Assembly: GCF_910594005.1 (NCBI RefSeq)
Contig: NC_057826.1
Location: 83,635,163-83,699,162, forward strand
Length of the DNA: 64,000 bases
Origin: Cervus elaphus
Lineage: Eukaryota; Chordata; Mammalia; Artiodactyla; Cervidae
Reading direction: 5' to 3'
Below the pieces are notes generated by a model. That model ran no database searches. It worked only from the letters and a program-made list of their open reading frames with translations, and was not told where the DNA came from. The translations under genes were made by a program, and so were the position numbers. Shown one piece after another: positions 9,661 through 19,829 of this stretch (the stretch's first letter is position 1; the number at the start of each line of letters is the position of its first letter).

Positions 9661-10044
9661 CTGGGTTTTTCAAGTCTCCTCAAGTAAGAACTAATCTCTT
9701 CCCTCTGCATCCAAGGTCATGGTGATCCTAAAATCCGGATTTTAGTCCTCTACCAGCTCTGCCCTTAATTAAAGACAACGATTGAGCGTTCCTGGATTTG
9801 TTTTCAAGACCCCCGTGGTGGTGAGAATGTTAAAGTCAATAATCAGGGCTGAAGAAATTATAAATGCTTTCATTACAGTTTATCAAAATTGATGTGTCAG
9901 TTAACAACCAAGCATCCGTCTGGCCTCATGCTAGATTGAAGCAGGATTCAAATGAAGCCCAAGATGATGTTCTTAGCAGCCTGGTTGGTTAGATAAGACA
10001 TAGGAAACGGCAAAGAACAATGTGTGACCATTTTAACCAAGAAC
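9661..10044. other. AT-rich unique block, possible conserved non-coding DNA
   Basis: No repeat assigned. It holds a perfect 18-bp palindrome (9728-9745) and homeodomain-type motifs such as CTTAATTAAAG (9774) and 'AAATTATAAATG'. Composition and lack of repeats resemble developmental enhancers, but conservation cannot be judged from one sequence. Confidence 0.35.
9728..9745. promoter_or_regulatory. Perfect 18-bp palindrome
   Basis: CTAAAATCCGGATTTTAG is its own reverse complement. It could be a dimer binding site or a chance cruciform. No factor assigned. Confidence 0.4.
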
Positions 10045-10235
10045 ACAGAAACTCAGCTTCACCACTGCGTGACATCAGGCAAATGCTTTCATCTCTCTGA
10101 GGCTCCATTTCCTTATCTGCAAAATGGGAACAATGATGCTATCTGCCTACAGAGTTATTGTGAGGATTAAGTGAGACAATCATAATAAACTGTTTAGCAC
10201 AGTGCCAGCAGAAACAGATCTTAATAAACAAAGCT
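10045..10235 (+). mobile_element. MIR element, nearly complete core
   Basis: 'CACTGCGTGACATCAGGCAA', 'CTCCATTTCCTTATCTGCAA', 'TTATTGTGAGGATTAAGTGA' and 'TTTAGCACAGTGCCAGCAGA' follow the MIR consensus to its 3' end. Confidence 0.8.
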
Positions 10236-10264
10236 CTTAACGATTTTAGCAGCATTGTTGTCAC

Positions 10265-10455
10265 AAGGGAGGTTGGGAACTGAAATTTATTAAACAGCTC
10301 ATGTAGCACATCTGACCATTTAAGACAACTTTCAATCCTCAATCAAGCTAGTCCTCTATTATTATCTTCATTTTCTAGATGAAAAAACTCGAGACTCATC
10401 ACGTGCTGACTCACTAGCAAAGTGAAGATTTGAAAACAGGTCTGTGTGATAGTAA
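10265..10455 (-). mobile_element. MIR element, antisense
   Basis: 'TTATTATCTTCATTTTCTAG' then 'ATGAAAAAACTCGAGACTCA', and 'AAGATTTGAAAACAGGTCTG', is the MIR reverse complement. It stands head-to-tail inverted to the MIR at 10045-10235, only 30 bases away. Confidence 0.7.
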
Positions 10456-10509
10456 GACAGATGTGAACAGATCAAAGCAAACAAACAGGTTTATGAGGAG
10501 CTGGCATTG

Positions 10510-10737
10510 TTGGGACTCTAAAATTTCCAGGACCTTCTGGAGCAGGCGGTACGATAGAAAATTCTATGATGGTGAAAATGTTCTAACTTGCACTGAACAA
10601 CACAGGAGAGCACTTGAAATGTGTCTAATGAGACCAAGGAACTGAATTTTTAATTTTAGTAAAGTTTAGTTAATTTAAATGGACATAGCCACACGTGGCC
10701 AGTGGCTGCCATATTGGATATCAAGGTCTAGACTGCA
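10510..10737. mobile_element. hAT-Charlie-type MITE (MER33-like)
   Basis: 'GAAAATTCTATGATGGTGAA', 'GAGCACTTGAAATGTGTCTA', 'GAACTGAATTTTTAATTTTA' and 'CACACGTGGCCAGTGGCTGC' match a well-known palindromic hAT-derived repeat. I recall it as MER33, but the family name is uncertain. It is non-autonomous and over 80 million years old if the family is right. Confidence 0.65.
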
Positions 10738-11329
10738 GCTCTGGCACCCTCTCTAACCTTGCATCCAAACCTCCTCCCCACCCCTCCAGATGTCGCCCTG
10801 ATGGGACTTGCTTGCTCAGGTCCCCCCGGCCCTGCGTTCCCAACTCACATCCCATTTCAACTCCTCTCTCTGATCCCTGGCTTTTGGTGACACTCCTTGC
10901 CCCCCCTCACACCAACTGCTTCTCCTGAGTTGAACTTTAGCTTCCGTTGTGCTCTGGTTTCCTGCTGCGTCTGGTGAAATCTCCCCAGACCAGGCCCAGG
11001 ACCCTCAGAATTTCAGCCTTACCTGAATATCCACCAACATCCCAGGCCCAGGTGCAGATGCCCTGGGGAGGCAACAAAGGAACAGAACACTCAAAACTGA
11101 TGTGACCAAGAAATCCCAGAATGTTTGGTTGCTTCCATATGAGAAAAGCACAAAGGATAAGTGAAGAGGCCCATGTCAGGGAGTAAGTGGGGAGACAGGA
11201 TACACTGGAAATACCAAAAGGTGCTCCAGTTCCTCCAGGGGCAAACGTGCTCCCGGGCAGGCGGGGACAAGAGAGCCACCTCCTGGCTTGGATTCCCCTG
11301 GGAGAGGGCGAGGGCACTCCCTTTCCAGG
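10738..11329. other. Unique sequence, no gene supported
   Basis: C-rich at 10765-10920. The minus-strand frame of 222 codons (10937-11605) runs from here into the LTR-like sequence. It has no domain, and overlapping frames on both strands suggest composition rather than coding. Confidence 0.4.
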
Positions 11330-11741
11330 CTCCAGCCTCCTCCGCCCTGCTCTGACCTCTGAAGGTGGCTCGGAGGACGTGGTTTCCTCCACCACCAAGC
11401 CGCACCACAGCGGAGCAGAAGAACGGAGCAGGTCTCCACGCTCCTCTGGCTTCCTCTCTGCTGGGTGGAGTGTCGGCAGTGACCAGCTTCCTCTAGTGAA
11501 GGTGGGAGTCGTACTTGCAACGGTGTTTCTCTCGGACTTCCAGTAAACACTCCCTCCTCTCGCCCCTTCCAGCCACGGAGGGTAGCAGCTCCCTGCTGCC
11601 AGCACACCCCGAGGGCTGCCGCGGCTCCTGTTCCTCCCCTGAGCCCGAGCCTCCCCCTTAAGTGGTCCCTTCTTTAGCGCTCTTCAGGTGTACTGTCTGG
11701 CGCCTCATCTGTCAGTTACTTGCCAGGACCCTGACGGATAC
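11330..11741 (+). mobile_element. Probable ERVL-class solo LTR (LTR16/LTR33-like)
   Basis: The 3' end 'CAGTTACTTGCCAGGACCCTGACGGATACAG' type sequence (about 11713-11741) matches a recurrent mammalian ERVL LTR terminus. Upstream, 'CTTCCAGTAAACACTCCCTC' fits the same class. The 5' boundary is a guess, and no internal retroviral sequence is attached. Confidence 0.45.
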
Positions 11742-12522
11742 AGGGTCTATGCTGTGTCTCAAAGGATAAGTAGGATGGATGCAGCAGAGAAGAGAAACTC
11801 AGAAAACAGAAGACCAGACAGAGGAATAGAGGCAGGACGGTCAAAATCCTGCTCAGGATGGCGAGGCCCTGGAGAGGGGCTCTGGGTCGGAGCTGGAGCT
11901 GGAGCTGGAGCTGCTCCGCCGGGCAGGGGAGGCTTTCATCCTAGGAGTCAGAACTGTGAGAGCAGGAAGCCAAGGGACCCATGTCAAACTAGGATAAGGC
12001 CCTACTTCAGGGTCCCTTGTGCTTTGAAAGTTTCCATGGAACCAGCCCTTTACGAGTCTCATGATGTAGCTGGATGACCACACACCTGGCTTTTATATAC
12101 ACATGACACCACTGGTGAATAAACAAAGCTCTAGTTGAGTAGATTTTCTCTCTGACTTCGGTGACAATCAAATGAGAAAAATTCCATTAATATTCAAGCT
12201 TATCTATCCTGTAGCCAATTACCTATGGAGTCATAAATATATACTTCAGTCTGTTAGACAGGAACATTCAAATTCCTGCCTCTTTGTATCTTGTTGGCTA
12301 AGCAAATGCAAGAACACATTACATAGTACCTAAGTGTAGATAGATCACTGTGATCACTGTACTTGTCAATTCTCCCCTGCATAATTCAGATCTACTTCAG
12401 TTTGGAAAAAAATGTTTCTAATACACATTTTATGCCAGATGCCACTGGAACAGAGTAGGGCATGCCTGAAACGCTCCACGTGATGAGACTAGGGCTATTC
12501 TTCTCCGTACTCAGCACCTCCT
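11742..12522. other. Unique sequence, AT-rich in its second half
   Basis: Contains the (GGAGCT)4 run (separate entry) and, at 12343-12360, two perfect back-to-back copies of GATCACTGT. From about 12100 it is AT-rich and repeat-free. No gene seen. Confidence 0.4.
11889..11912. repeat. (GGAGCT)4 hexanucleotide repeat
   Basis: Four perfect units of GGAGCT. A short pure hexamer array of this kind is likely length-polymorphic. Confidence 0.9.
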
Positions 12523-12740
12523 GGGCCTCCCTGTCGGCTCAGATGGTAAAGAATCTGCCTGTAATGCAGCAGACCCGGGTTCAGTCCCTGGGTTGGGAAG
12601 TTCCCCTGGAGAAGGAAATGGTAACCCTCTCCAGTATTCTTGCCAGGAGAATTCTGTGGACAGAGGAGCCTGGCGAGCTACAGTCCATGGGGTTGCAAAG
12701 AGTCAGACACGAGTGAGCAACAAATACATTCACTTTCACA
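12523..12740 (+). mobile_element. Bov-tA SINE, full length
   Basis: Head 'GGGCCTCCCTGTCGGCTCAG', B box variant GGTTCAGTCCC (one change from the canonical form), body 'CTGGAGAAGGAAATGGTAAC', 3' end 'AGTCAGACACGAGTGAGCAA' with a CATTCACTTTCAC tail. Confidence 0.93.
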
Positions 12741-13097
12741 GCAGTTCCTAGGAAAGCATGGTGACCTCTGCTGCCTTCATAGCTAAGAGAATGTGGGCAC
12801 CTGAGTTGGCATTTGCAGAGACATGGCTAGCAGATCTAATATTGCTCCCTTAGCTGAAAGGACACAGAATTCTTTAATGGAATCATGTATTCATACATAT
12901 AGAACTATGATAATATCTTAAAAGACAGGTGAAAAAAATTCTGACTATTTCTCAAATTTAAAAAAGAAAGACTGCTTTGGCTGATATTGTGCCAAAATAC
13001 CATGATAACAAGATTTTTGCATCATTTGCTTACACCTGTTTATTTGCTGAGTGTTGTATGAGGGTACTTTGATTGTCAGCAATGTTTCTTAAAGATT
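12741..13097. other. AT-rich unique sequence between two SINEs
   Basis: Repeat-free and AT-rich with a poly-A run at 12934-12940. No gene or site supported. Confidence 0.4.
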
Positions 13098-13108
13098 TTA
13101 TAAGGCTT

Positions 13109-13304
13109 GGGCTTCCCATGTAGCTCAGGTGGTAAAGAATCCGCCTGCAATGCATGGGGCCTGGGTTCAATCCCTGAGCTGGGAAGATCCCCTGGAGAAG
13201 GGAAAAGCTACCCACTCCAGTATTCTGGCCTGGAGAATTCCATGGGCTGTATAATCCATGGGGTCACAAAGAGTCGGACACAACTGAGCGTGACTTTCAC
13301 TCAC
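13109..13304 (+). mobile_element. Bov-tA SINE with perfect target-site duplication
   Basis: Full-length copy flanked by TTATAAGGCTT at 13098-13108 and again at 13305-13315, a perfect 11-bp target duplication that fixes both ends. B box GGTTCAATCCC is near-canonical. The 68-codon frame across it (GKESACNAWGLGSIPELGRS) is the typical translation of this SINE. Confidence 0.96.
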
Positions 13305-13315
13305 TTATAAGGCTT

Positions 13316-14172
13316 ATCCTTTTCCCACAAGTTAATTGATAACCTTAATTACCTAAATAGACCTAAAATTTCAGGGCTAAATGCAATGGCTAACTTGTTT
13401 GCATTTTTTTCTGCCATGCTAATTAATTCACGTGGGTGAAAAGTCCACGGTGAAGAACACACAGAAGGTGAAAAATAAATGTCCCAGTGACCCATTAGAA
13501 GCATTACCAATTAAACCACTGCTTTGTAAAAATCATTAACCAGTGAAATCGACAAAACTGAAAATATCCACATATTTGCCAAGGGAGTATAAAGAATGGT
13601 ACAACACGTCTACATGTTTTTCCATAGAATATTATCTGTTCCTTTTATTTTTGACAATCCCTGCCCCTGTATCTTAAGCAGAATATTCTTTCTCCAAATT
13701 AAAACCAATTAAAAACTATTTAAGGAACACTGAGACAACAACGTTTAACAGAAATAACAGCACTCGCTGCAGACACAAGGCAGCAGAAGTTGCGAAAATC
13801 GATGGTTTTGCTAATGTCGCAACAGAGACATTCGAAGTTCGCTTCTCATTTTCAAATTTGTCTGTGTTGACTGAATATCTTGCGGTGCTGACATGTTTTA
13901 CTTTAGAGTATAAATTTGACGTTTGTTTAAATAGTTTTTTTGTTGTTGTTGTTCTACAGGAAAGAATGGTATTTAGTGCTTAATACAGTTTCCTGTTTTA
14001 TTGTATGTGGGTGAGGTGCCACATTAAACTTCTACTTTGAACCCAGTTTTACAGATAATGCCATGGCATTGAAAGAGAATCTAAAATGGTTATATTTGTG
14101 CAGTGAATAGCAAAAACTAAACCATTACAGTTTTCAGAAGGGCAAAAGGGGGAAATTGAGTATTCCATCTGC
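13316..14172. other. AT-rich, CpG-retaining unique block (candidate conserved element)
   Basis: About 850 bp with no repeat. Between 13764 and 13842 it keeps six CpGs in otherwise AT-rich DNA, in motifs such as TTGCGAAAATCGATGG and ATTCGAAGTTCGC, where decay to TpG would be expected. Homeodomain-type motifs (CTAATTAATT at 13420, ACCAATTAA) are frequent. A pyrimidine tract ending TTCTACAG (13960) resembles a splice acceptor, but no exon follows. Best guess is an enhancer-like conserved element. Confidence 0.4.
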
Positions 14173-14174
14173 AC

Positions 14175-14365
14175 TATGCTCCATATCATCCATTTTACTG
14201 CATTATTAATTTCCATCTTCCCAACGACTTTGAAAGGCAAGAATGTTTACCATCCTCTTTTAGCAAGTGAGAGGCCCTTCACTCAGGGAGGTTTAGCAAC
14301 CTGCTCAAGGTCAAATAATATGACTAGATTCCGACCTGGGTCTGTCTGGCTCCAAAACCCTCATA
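14175..14365 (-). mobile_element. MIR element, antisense
   Basis: 'GGTTTAGCAACCTGCTCAAG' and 'GATTCCGACCTGGGTCTGTC' match the MIR reverse complement (GTTAAGTAACTTGCCCAAGG, GATTCGAACCCAGGTCTG). Confidence 0.7.
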
Positions 14366-14604
14366 AGGTCAAAGAGAGCTCTTTCCCAGGAACCCAGAAT
14401 CACGGGATGTTCCCTGCCAGCCTTAATGACCATCTGAAATGGTGGAGCCAGCGGTCACCGAAGCAGAACTTGGCTTTCTGATGTGATCTGAGGGCACATT
14501 TGGCATCAGGCCAATACCCTAGCACAGCTCCAAGAGCTGTGCCATTTGAGCTGAGGGCACTCGCACCATTAGCCCTACGATTACATTTCTGTGTTAGGTG
14601 CTCA

Positions 14605-14840
14605 AAGGGCCAGGCTGGTGCAGGGGTGAGTCCCAGCTCTGCCATATATAGACCCTGGGCTAAGCAGTAAAACCCACTGCACCTGCAAAATAACTTAAAA
14701 CTCAGGAAAAAAAAAAAAGTGGGTAGTGGGTGGGAAATAATCTATCCAACATCAAAAGGCTGTCTGAAGGAATAAATTAAATGATCTGTGAAAAATCCTT
14801 GGAAAGGAGCATATACACAGAAGGTGCTTAATGAACGTCG
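14605..14840 (+). mobile_element. MIR element, interrupted by an A-run
   Basis: 'GTGAGTCCCAGCTCTGCCAT' starts the MIR 5' part, and 'GGAGCATATACACAGAAGGT' then 'GCTTAATGAACGTCGG' ends it. A run of 12 A at 14708-14719 sits in the middle. Confidence 0.6.
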
Positions 14841-14914
14841 GCTGCACGCGGAAGCCATTAAGGCTGCAGTGAAGGGGCACGGCCCCAGGTCCAGAGCGCT
14901 GCCTTGGATCCACC

Positions 14915-15050
14915 ACTGTTCAGAGTGCAGCCCCCAGACCAACAGCATCGCCATCACCCGGGAGATGGTTAGAAATGCAGGCCCTACCCTAGACCTACGG
15001 ATTCCTTTCTAACAAGATTCAAGTGTGCACATTCAAGTTTGAGAAGCCCT
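14915..15050 (+). mobile_element. MER5A-type hAT element
   Basis: 'CCAGACCAACAGCATCGCCA', 'GATGGTTAGAAATGCAGGCC', 'TACCCTAGACCTACGGATTC' and the end 'CAAGTTTGAGAAGCCCTG' align along the MER5A consensus. Confidence 0.75.
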
Positions 15051-15055
15051 GTTTT

Positions 15056-15950
15056 AGGCCTCATAGTCTGGCTCTCTAGATCTCAACCTCCAGAGAGAGA
15101 GATTAGCAATTATTCGTTATCACAAAAAAATAGAATCAAAGGTCCTCTGAAGCTCATCCAATCCAGGAAAGGTGAATACCTGGCATGGGTGCTGCCATTC
15201 CATTCCCAGCAACCAGGGCAGACACTGCTAATCAGTCAGGGAGTTCTTTGTCACTGAGTTCAGAAGGAGCTACTTCATCTTTCAAGATGTACTCCAGGAA
15301 CTTACTCTTTCTCTTGGAGTTAATATGAACATGAAACCTACTTCCTACCCACTCCCACCATGCTTTATTCATAGGTGGGCCTTATCTCCCTTTTAAGGCT
15401 ATTTTTCCCAACTTTCCAACCAATTTAACATTTATACCCTACAAAAATACACAATTATCTAGTTACACTGATCCAAGAGAAACTGAGGTTAAATGACATC
15501 CCCCAGGTGGAGAATCCTATTCCTCTGGCTCAACTCCTCTTTTTGTCCAGGTCCATCTCTGTGCCAGCATTCACATCAATGCTTCAGACCAAGGGAAGGA
15601 AAACTTGAAACCTCACGAAGAACCTAGGACATCATACCGAGGCACTCAAAAACCAAGATAGAAAGACAACAGGAAGTTTCTTTAAATGCTTTGAGACCTT
15701 GAACCTCTCCTGCATGCCCTGGCCACCCCACCCTGTCTCCTGCGGAGAGCTGGAGCCAGCATCTTTTCTACCAGGAAAGGATGGTGTGCCAAGTCAGGCT
15801 CACTCTCAAGGCCTTCACCCAGGTTCCCCAGTCGCCTGCCTCAAATCAATGTGCAAGAAGCTCTGAAATAGGAGCAATTTGCTGAACTTCATTTTTGTTC
15901 ACATGTAATAGGAGATGGATGCCCCCACTGAACTGTGGTGCCAATCAGCC
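15056..15950. other. Mostly unique sequence; MIR scrap
   Basis: At about 15475-15535, 'GAGAAACTGAGGTTAAATGA' resembles antisense MIR. The rest shows no repeat or gene. Confidence 0.4.
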
Positions 15951-16574
15951 AGTGGGAAGCAGCCCATGTTTTAGGAAGGCAAATCATTAAGAACTGGAAT
16001 AAAGGGAAGGCATACATACCAGCTGGATCCAATTTTAAGTGAAAATTAATGGCAAATTCTTGTAAACCACATTAAGGGCCATTGTTGTTCATTTGAAATC
16101 AGTTAAACATGGAAACAATATGAAAACCATCTTGAGTTCATGGAATATAAATATTTGCCTATGTTTTTTTACCAGTGCCCCAGAGAGACTAGGAGAGGTT
16201 GGCAGATCGGTGTTCTGTAAACACATTTACAAAGACAAAAAAAAAAGGAACCTGACTCTTGTTGGGTTGAACTATTTGTCAACTTTTCCATTTCCTCAGT
16301 CAGAAGATAATTAAACAGTAAGCAGATGTCAGAATCTAATTGTTTCAAGGAAAGATTGCTTAACGACTTATGTTGCCTGTAATTTCTATGTATTGTCTGC
16401 AAACAACACTTTGGCGGGTACAAGAAGCAGAAAGACACCCAGTTCGTTGCTCTCTCCATGGAAGCAGAGGGTCTGCCAACAAATAGATCCATGTAGTCAC
16501 CCTTAATATTAAGAAACAAGCAAGAAAGTCCCTGAAACAAGGCTTTGGGTGTATTGGACTGGAGAGAAGTTTGA
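15951..16574. other. AT-rich unique block, possible conserved non-coding DNA
   Basis: Repeat-free. Motifs include TGTAAACA (forkhead type, 16216-16223), TGTAAACC (16062), GATAATTAAAC and CAATTATC-like sites. Low CpG. Only cross-species comparison can say whether it is conserved. Confidence 0.35.
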
Positions 16575-16690
16575 CTTTTCAGAAAAAGGAGAGAGGGGGA
16601 GATGGGGAAGAGAGGATGGAGATAAGGAGAAGGAAGATCTGGAGAAGGAGGGAGAGGAAAAATAGGAGAAGATATGGGGGAAAAAAGCAG
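16575..16690. repeat. Purine-rich (GA) tract
   Basis: About 115 bases almost wholly A/G, including repeated GGAGA and GAAGAG units. The complementary strand gives serine/proline-rich artefactual frames. Confidence 0.8.
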
Positions 16691-16724
16691 TGTTTGTGGA
16701 GGGAGGGGACCAGATGTGGTCCCA

Positions 16725-16925
16725 TCCAAAGGGCCTGGCCTTCAGAGTCAGGCCCACTGTTTGGTTCTATCACTTTCCACATTTGGGAGCTTGGACCATT
16801 TATTTGACCTCCCTGAATTCATTTCCTCATCAGACAATTGGATGCAATGATCCCTGCCCTGGTTCTATCACAAGTATGTTGTGTAAAAGAGTAATATATA
16901 TGAATGTCTCAAAATTGTGAAACAC
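16725..16925 (+). mobile_element. MIR element
   Basis: 'TGGCCTTCAGAGTCAGGCCC' followed by 'TTTGACCTCCCTGAATTCAT' and 'TTCCTCATCAGACAATTGGA' follows the MIR layout up to the 3' 'TCTCAAAATTGTG' region. Confidence 0.55.
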
Positions 16926-17139
16926 TACAATTACTTTAATTTTTCATTAAAAAGTAGATGGAAATTGGGTGGAGAGTTAAAACAAAGTGAGGTATGTTGG
17001 GGTAAAAGAGGGTCTTCTCTCTGTTTTGTGGGGTGCACTCTTGTAGGGGTCCCACTGCAGCACTGCTTGGGATCCAAGGTGTCTCAGAATTTAATGGAAC
17101 AGCTCCATCACATTCTACTGCAGAGCCTCCCCTTAAAAT

Positions 17140-17170
17140 ACACACACACACCCACACACACACACACACA
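17140..17170. repeat. (CA)n microsatellite
   Basis: ACACACACACACCC then (CA)9 within 31 bases, with one interruption. Likely polymorphic. Confidence 0.95.
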
Positions 17171-17418
17171 AGCCTACTATCCTCCATGGGTCTCAAGTAT
17201 GCGTCCGGGGAGCAAGGTATGGAACAGGCTTGAGAAACCAGAACCTCTGATCACTTACAGCTGGGTCAAAGGCGTTGTTAATGACCTCTCCCTTCATGAT
17301 GAATCTCTTCCCTGGGAGCTGTCAACCAGCCCTTAAAAATAGACTCCCCCTCAACTAGGGCATGTCACTGGTTACCAAGCATGGCCATTGTAGCCAGTAA
17401 GACTTCAACTCAGAATCC
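17171..17418. other. Unique sequence, nothing identified
   Basis: Short stretch between the microsatellite and an AT-rich block. Nothing supported. Confidence 0.4.
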
Positions 17419-17515
17419 TATAATGTAATTTATTATGTGATTAATAATATGTGATTATTAATAATATGTGGTTATTATTATGTTATAATATTAATATATT
17501 ATTAATAATACATGA
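17419..17515. repeat. AT-rich low-complexity (ATTA/TAATA) tract
   Basis: Irregular TTATTA, TAATAATATGTG and ATTAATATATTATTAATAAT units over about 95 bases. It can form hairpins. Confidence 0.85.
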
Positions 17516-17559
17516 TTCCAAGGAACCAATTTATTAATGAACTATGAGGCTCACGTTCA

Positions 17560-17680
17560 CTCTGAGCTCATCCCTGACACTCCCTTACTGTGTGGTCCCA
17601 GAACAGCACCAATCCTCTCTGGGCTTCCAGGTTCCCCTCTGTAAAATGAAGCTGAATCACTTGATCTGAAGAAACTTTCT
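17560..17680 (+). mobile_element. MIR fragment
   Basis: 'CTTACTGTGTGGTCCCAGAA', 'CCTCTCTGGGCTTCCAGGTT' and 'CCCCTCTGTAAAATGAAGCT' correspond to the MIR core and its CTCATCTGTAAAATGGG block. Confidence 0.6.
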
Positions 17681-17689
17681 CTTTGTAAC

Positions 17690-18434
17690 TTTCAACATTG
17701 TCACCACTTGCCCATTGGAAGTCTAAGGTATAAAGCATAGTCCAGGCTCCTCTCTGCTGTCCCACACTCAGTGGCCTGTCCTGGAGGGGCTGGTTTATGG
17801 GGACTACAGAATGGGTGCCCTTGCCCTCTGGATTCTTCATGGCCTCAGCCAACAGCACGCCCCAGCAGGAGGCCAGAAAATGGAGGCTGAGGTCTAAGTG
17901 TTCAATCTCCTCCTCACTCCCCAGGAGCTCTCCCCCAGCAGACTGCCTCTCTTCTGGAAACTTGCAACCCCTTTTTCTCCATGGGACTCTCCCCTTGCAA
18001 GTGTCATGAGCAGCTTCCTCCCCTCATTTCTGCAGGCCTAGGAATGGCCATAGCCCTACTGTGACTAGCCCTAGGGAACTGCATAACCCACTATGGTTCT
18101 CCCACCCCTGACAGCACCTCAGTAAATGACCCCTTTTGTAAATAACCCTCCTCAGTGGGGGAAGTCACGGATGGTCAGACTGACCCATGGAAGGCATGTG
18201 TGGTCCAGTGGGGCCAGGAGTGAATGAGTCAGAGGACCAGGAAGGAGAAGGCAGGACCAAAGTTTGGGGTCTGGGAAAACAAGAAGTTTAGACAGATAAG
18301 AAGGGGATGGGAGAGGGCATTTGAACCACAACTGGGTGTGGGGAGAGCTGTGATGCCGGGGGCTCTCTGTGGAAGGAGGCAGAGCTGTCTGCCTGGAGGG
18401 AAGACCTTGGTGGAAAAGGAATGAGGGGATGTGG
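17690..18434. other. Unique sequence, no gene supported
   Basis: Open frames on both strands overlap (18152-18558), which points to composition effects. No repeat recognised. Confidence 0.4.
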
Positions 18435-18605
18435 TTGGAAAAGCTGATGAAGGCCATATTGTAGGGAGCTTGAAGGCGAAACTGAAGCCAAAGACGTTAT
18501 TCCAGGGGTGACAAGAGATTTGGGGTTGTTTTAGAACCAGGGAATGGCCCAACAGCACCGAGCCATTTTAGGAATAATAATCTGGCTGAGGGGAGCAGAC
18601 CATAG
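18435..18605 (-). mobile_element. L2 interior scrap, antisense
   Basis: 'AAAAGCTGATGAAGGCCATA' then 'TTGTAGGGAGCTTGAAGGCG' and 'ATAATAATCTGGCTGAGGGG' resemble the L2 antisense order (CATGTAGGGCCTTGTAGGCCA..., GATCACTCTGGCTGCTG). Weak. Confidence 0.4.
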
Positions 18606-19499
18606 TGTTTCCAGTGGGGCAGCCCTAAGCAAAGGGCACAAAGGATGATGCCAAAAGTGACTCAGCCACCACCCCATCTCCAGTGAACAGTGAGGGCGGA
18701 GGCAGCCCAGGTGTTACCCCTGCTCCCCCAAGCAATCTCACACTCACGTCAGCCTCAAAAGAGCAGAGTGAAGTGCATCGCGTCCTAAAGATGAAACGGA
18801 AAACACATTCTTGGAAGAGAGCTCCTCTCAAAGCCGTCCACCCACAGCCCCCAAAATAAGGGGTAGGCAATCTGCTTCTCCTGGCATCGGATTCATCATG
18901 CTCCTGAGGCCAAGAGGCCCTAAAAGCATACCTCTGCTCGTTTGCATGAGAACAGCCCAATGGGGACCATCTGTCTCAGGATAGGGCCAATGTGTGGGTG
19001 GAAATGGTAGCCCCCCAAGGGGTGCTATTTCAGAGTTTCCAGGAAAGAGTCCTGGTGAATATCCCCAGCCACTAATTGGGGGTCTCTCTTTAGCTCTCTG
19101 CTGAGTTCTCTGCTAAATGGGAAGCCCTGCCCCCTGGATGGTGGGGGCCACTTTCTAAGAGGTTCTGTCCCTGGCATCTCAGGATGGACATGTCTGGGGG
19201 AGGAAGGAGCCCAAGGGCTCTGATCTCCTGAGACAGTGCAGACAAAATGAGCAAGAAAAGTCAAAAGCATGCAGATTTGAGAGGTGGAGGCCCCTCAAAC
19301 TACCTACAAACACTTCTGCTCAGGATTAGCCCTACATCTCCTCCTTGAGAAGGTTGCTTTTTGTCCCGATGGACCTGGAAAGGGGCCTGCCTTCCTCAGA
19401 GGGACTCCACAGCCTACCCTAGGGTCCACTTCCTTGGCCGTCCCCTGATCATGTGAGGGTCGTCGTAGTGTTCCCCAGGGGGTCACGATGGTCACATGG
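18606..19499. other. Unique sequence, no gene supported
   Basis: Mixed DNA. The 111-codon minus-strand frame (18625-18960) has no recognisable domain and no splice context. Confidence 0.4.
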
Positions 19500-19795
19500 A
19501 CCAGGGAGGAAGCAGTTGAAGAATTTGGATGAAGACAGTAGGGGTCTTAGATCTAAGCTTTGGAACATTCAAGCATTTAGAGGTCCAGCAGAAGAGATGG
19601 AGCCAGCAAAAGAGGAGGAATCGGTGAGTTAGGAGGAAAACCAAGGAGTGAGTGTCATAAAAGCTAGGAGAAGCAAAAGAGGAGGAAGTGGTCAGTTGCC
19701 TTCAAGTCCCCAGGGGGGGGCGCGTATTGTGACGACAGTTGCGGAGGTCATTGATGATCTCGACAAGAACAGTTTCAGTCGGATGCAGGAAACAG
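19500..19795 (-). mobile_element. L2 interior fragment, antisense
   Basis: 'GTTAGGAGGAAAACCAAGGA', 'GAGGAAGTGGTCAGTTGCCT' and 'AGGTCATTGATGATCTCGAC', then 'AAGAACAGTTTCAGTCGGAT', match the L2 reverse complement closely, one of the better L2 matches here. Confidence 0.7.
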
Positions 19796-19829
19796 AAGAC
19801 TGAAGTTAGCATCTCTCCTACCTTCCGAG

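Noticed and set aside
10937..11605. 222-codon minus-strand frame
   Set aside because: It runs through LTR-like sequence and is mirrored by frames on the other strand. No recognisable protein.
13107..13310. Protein-like frame beginning MGFPCSSGGKESACNA
   Set aside because: This is the standard translation of the Bov-tA SINE. The same pattern appears at the other Bov-tA copies.
17140..17170. CA run as a possible functional element
   Set aside because: Ordinary microsatellite, listed as such.
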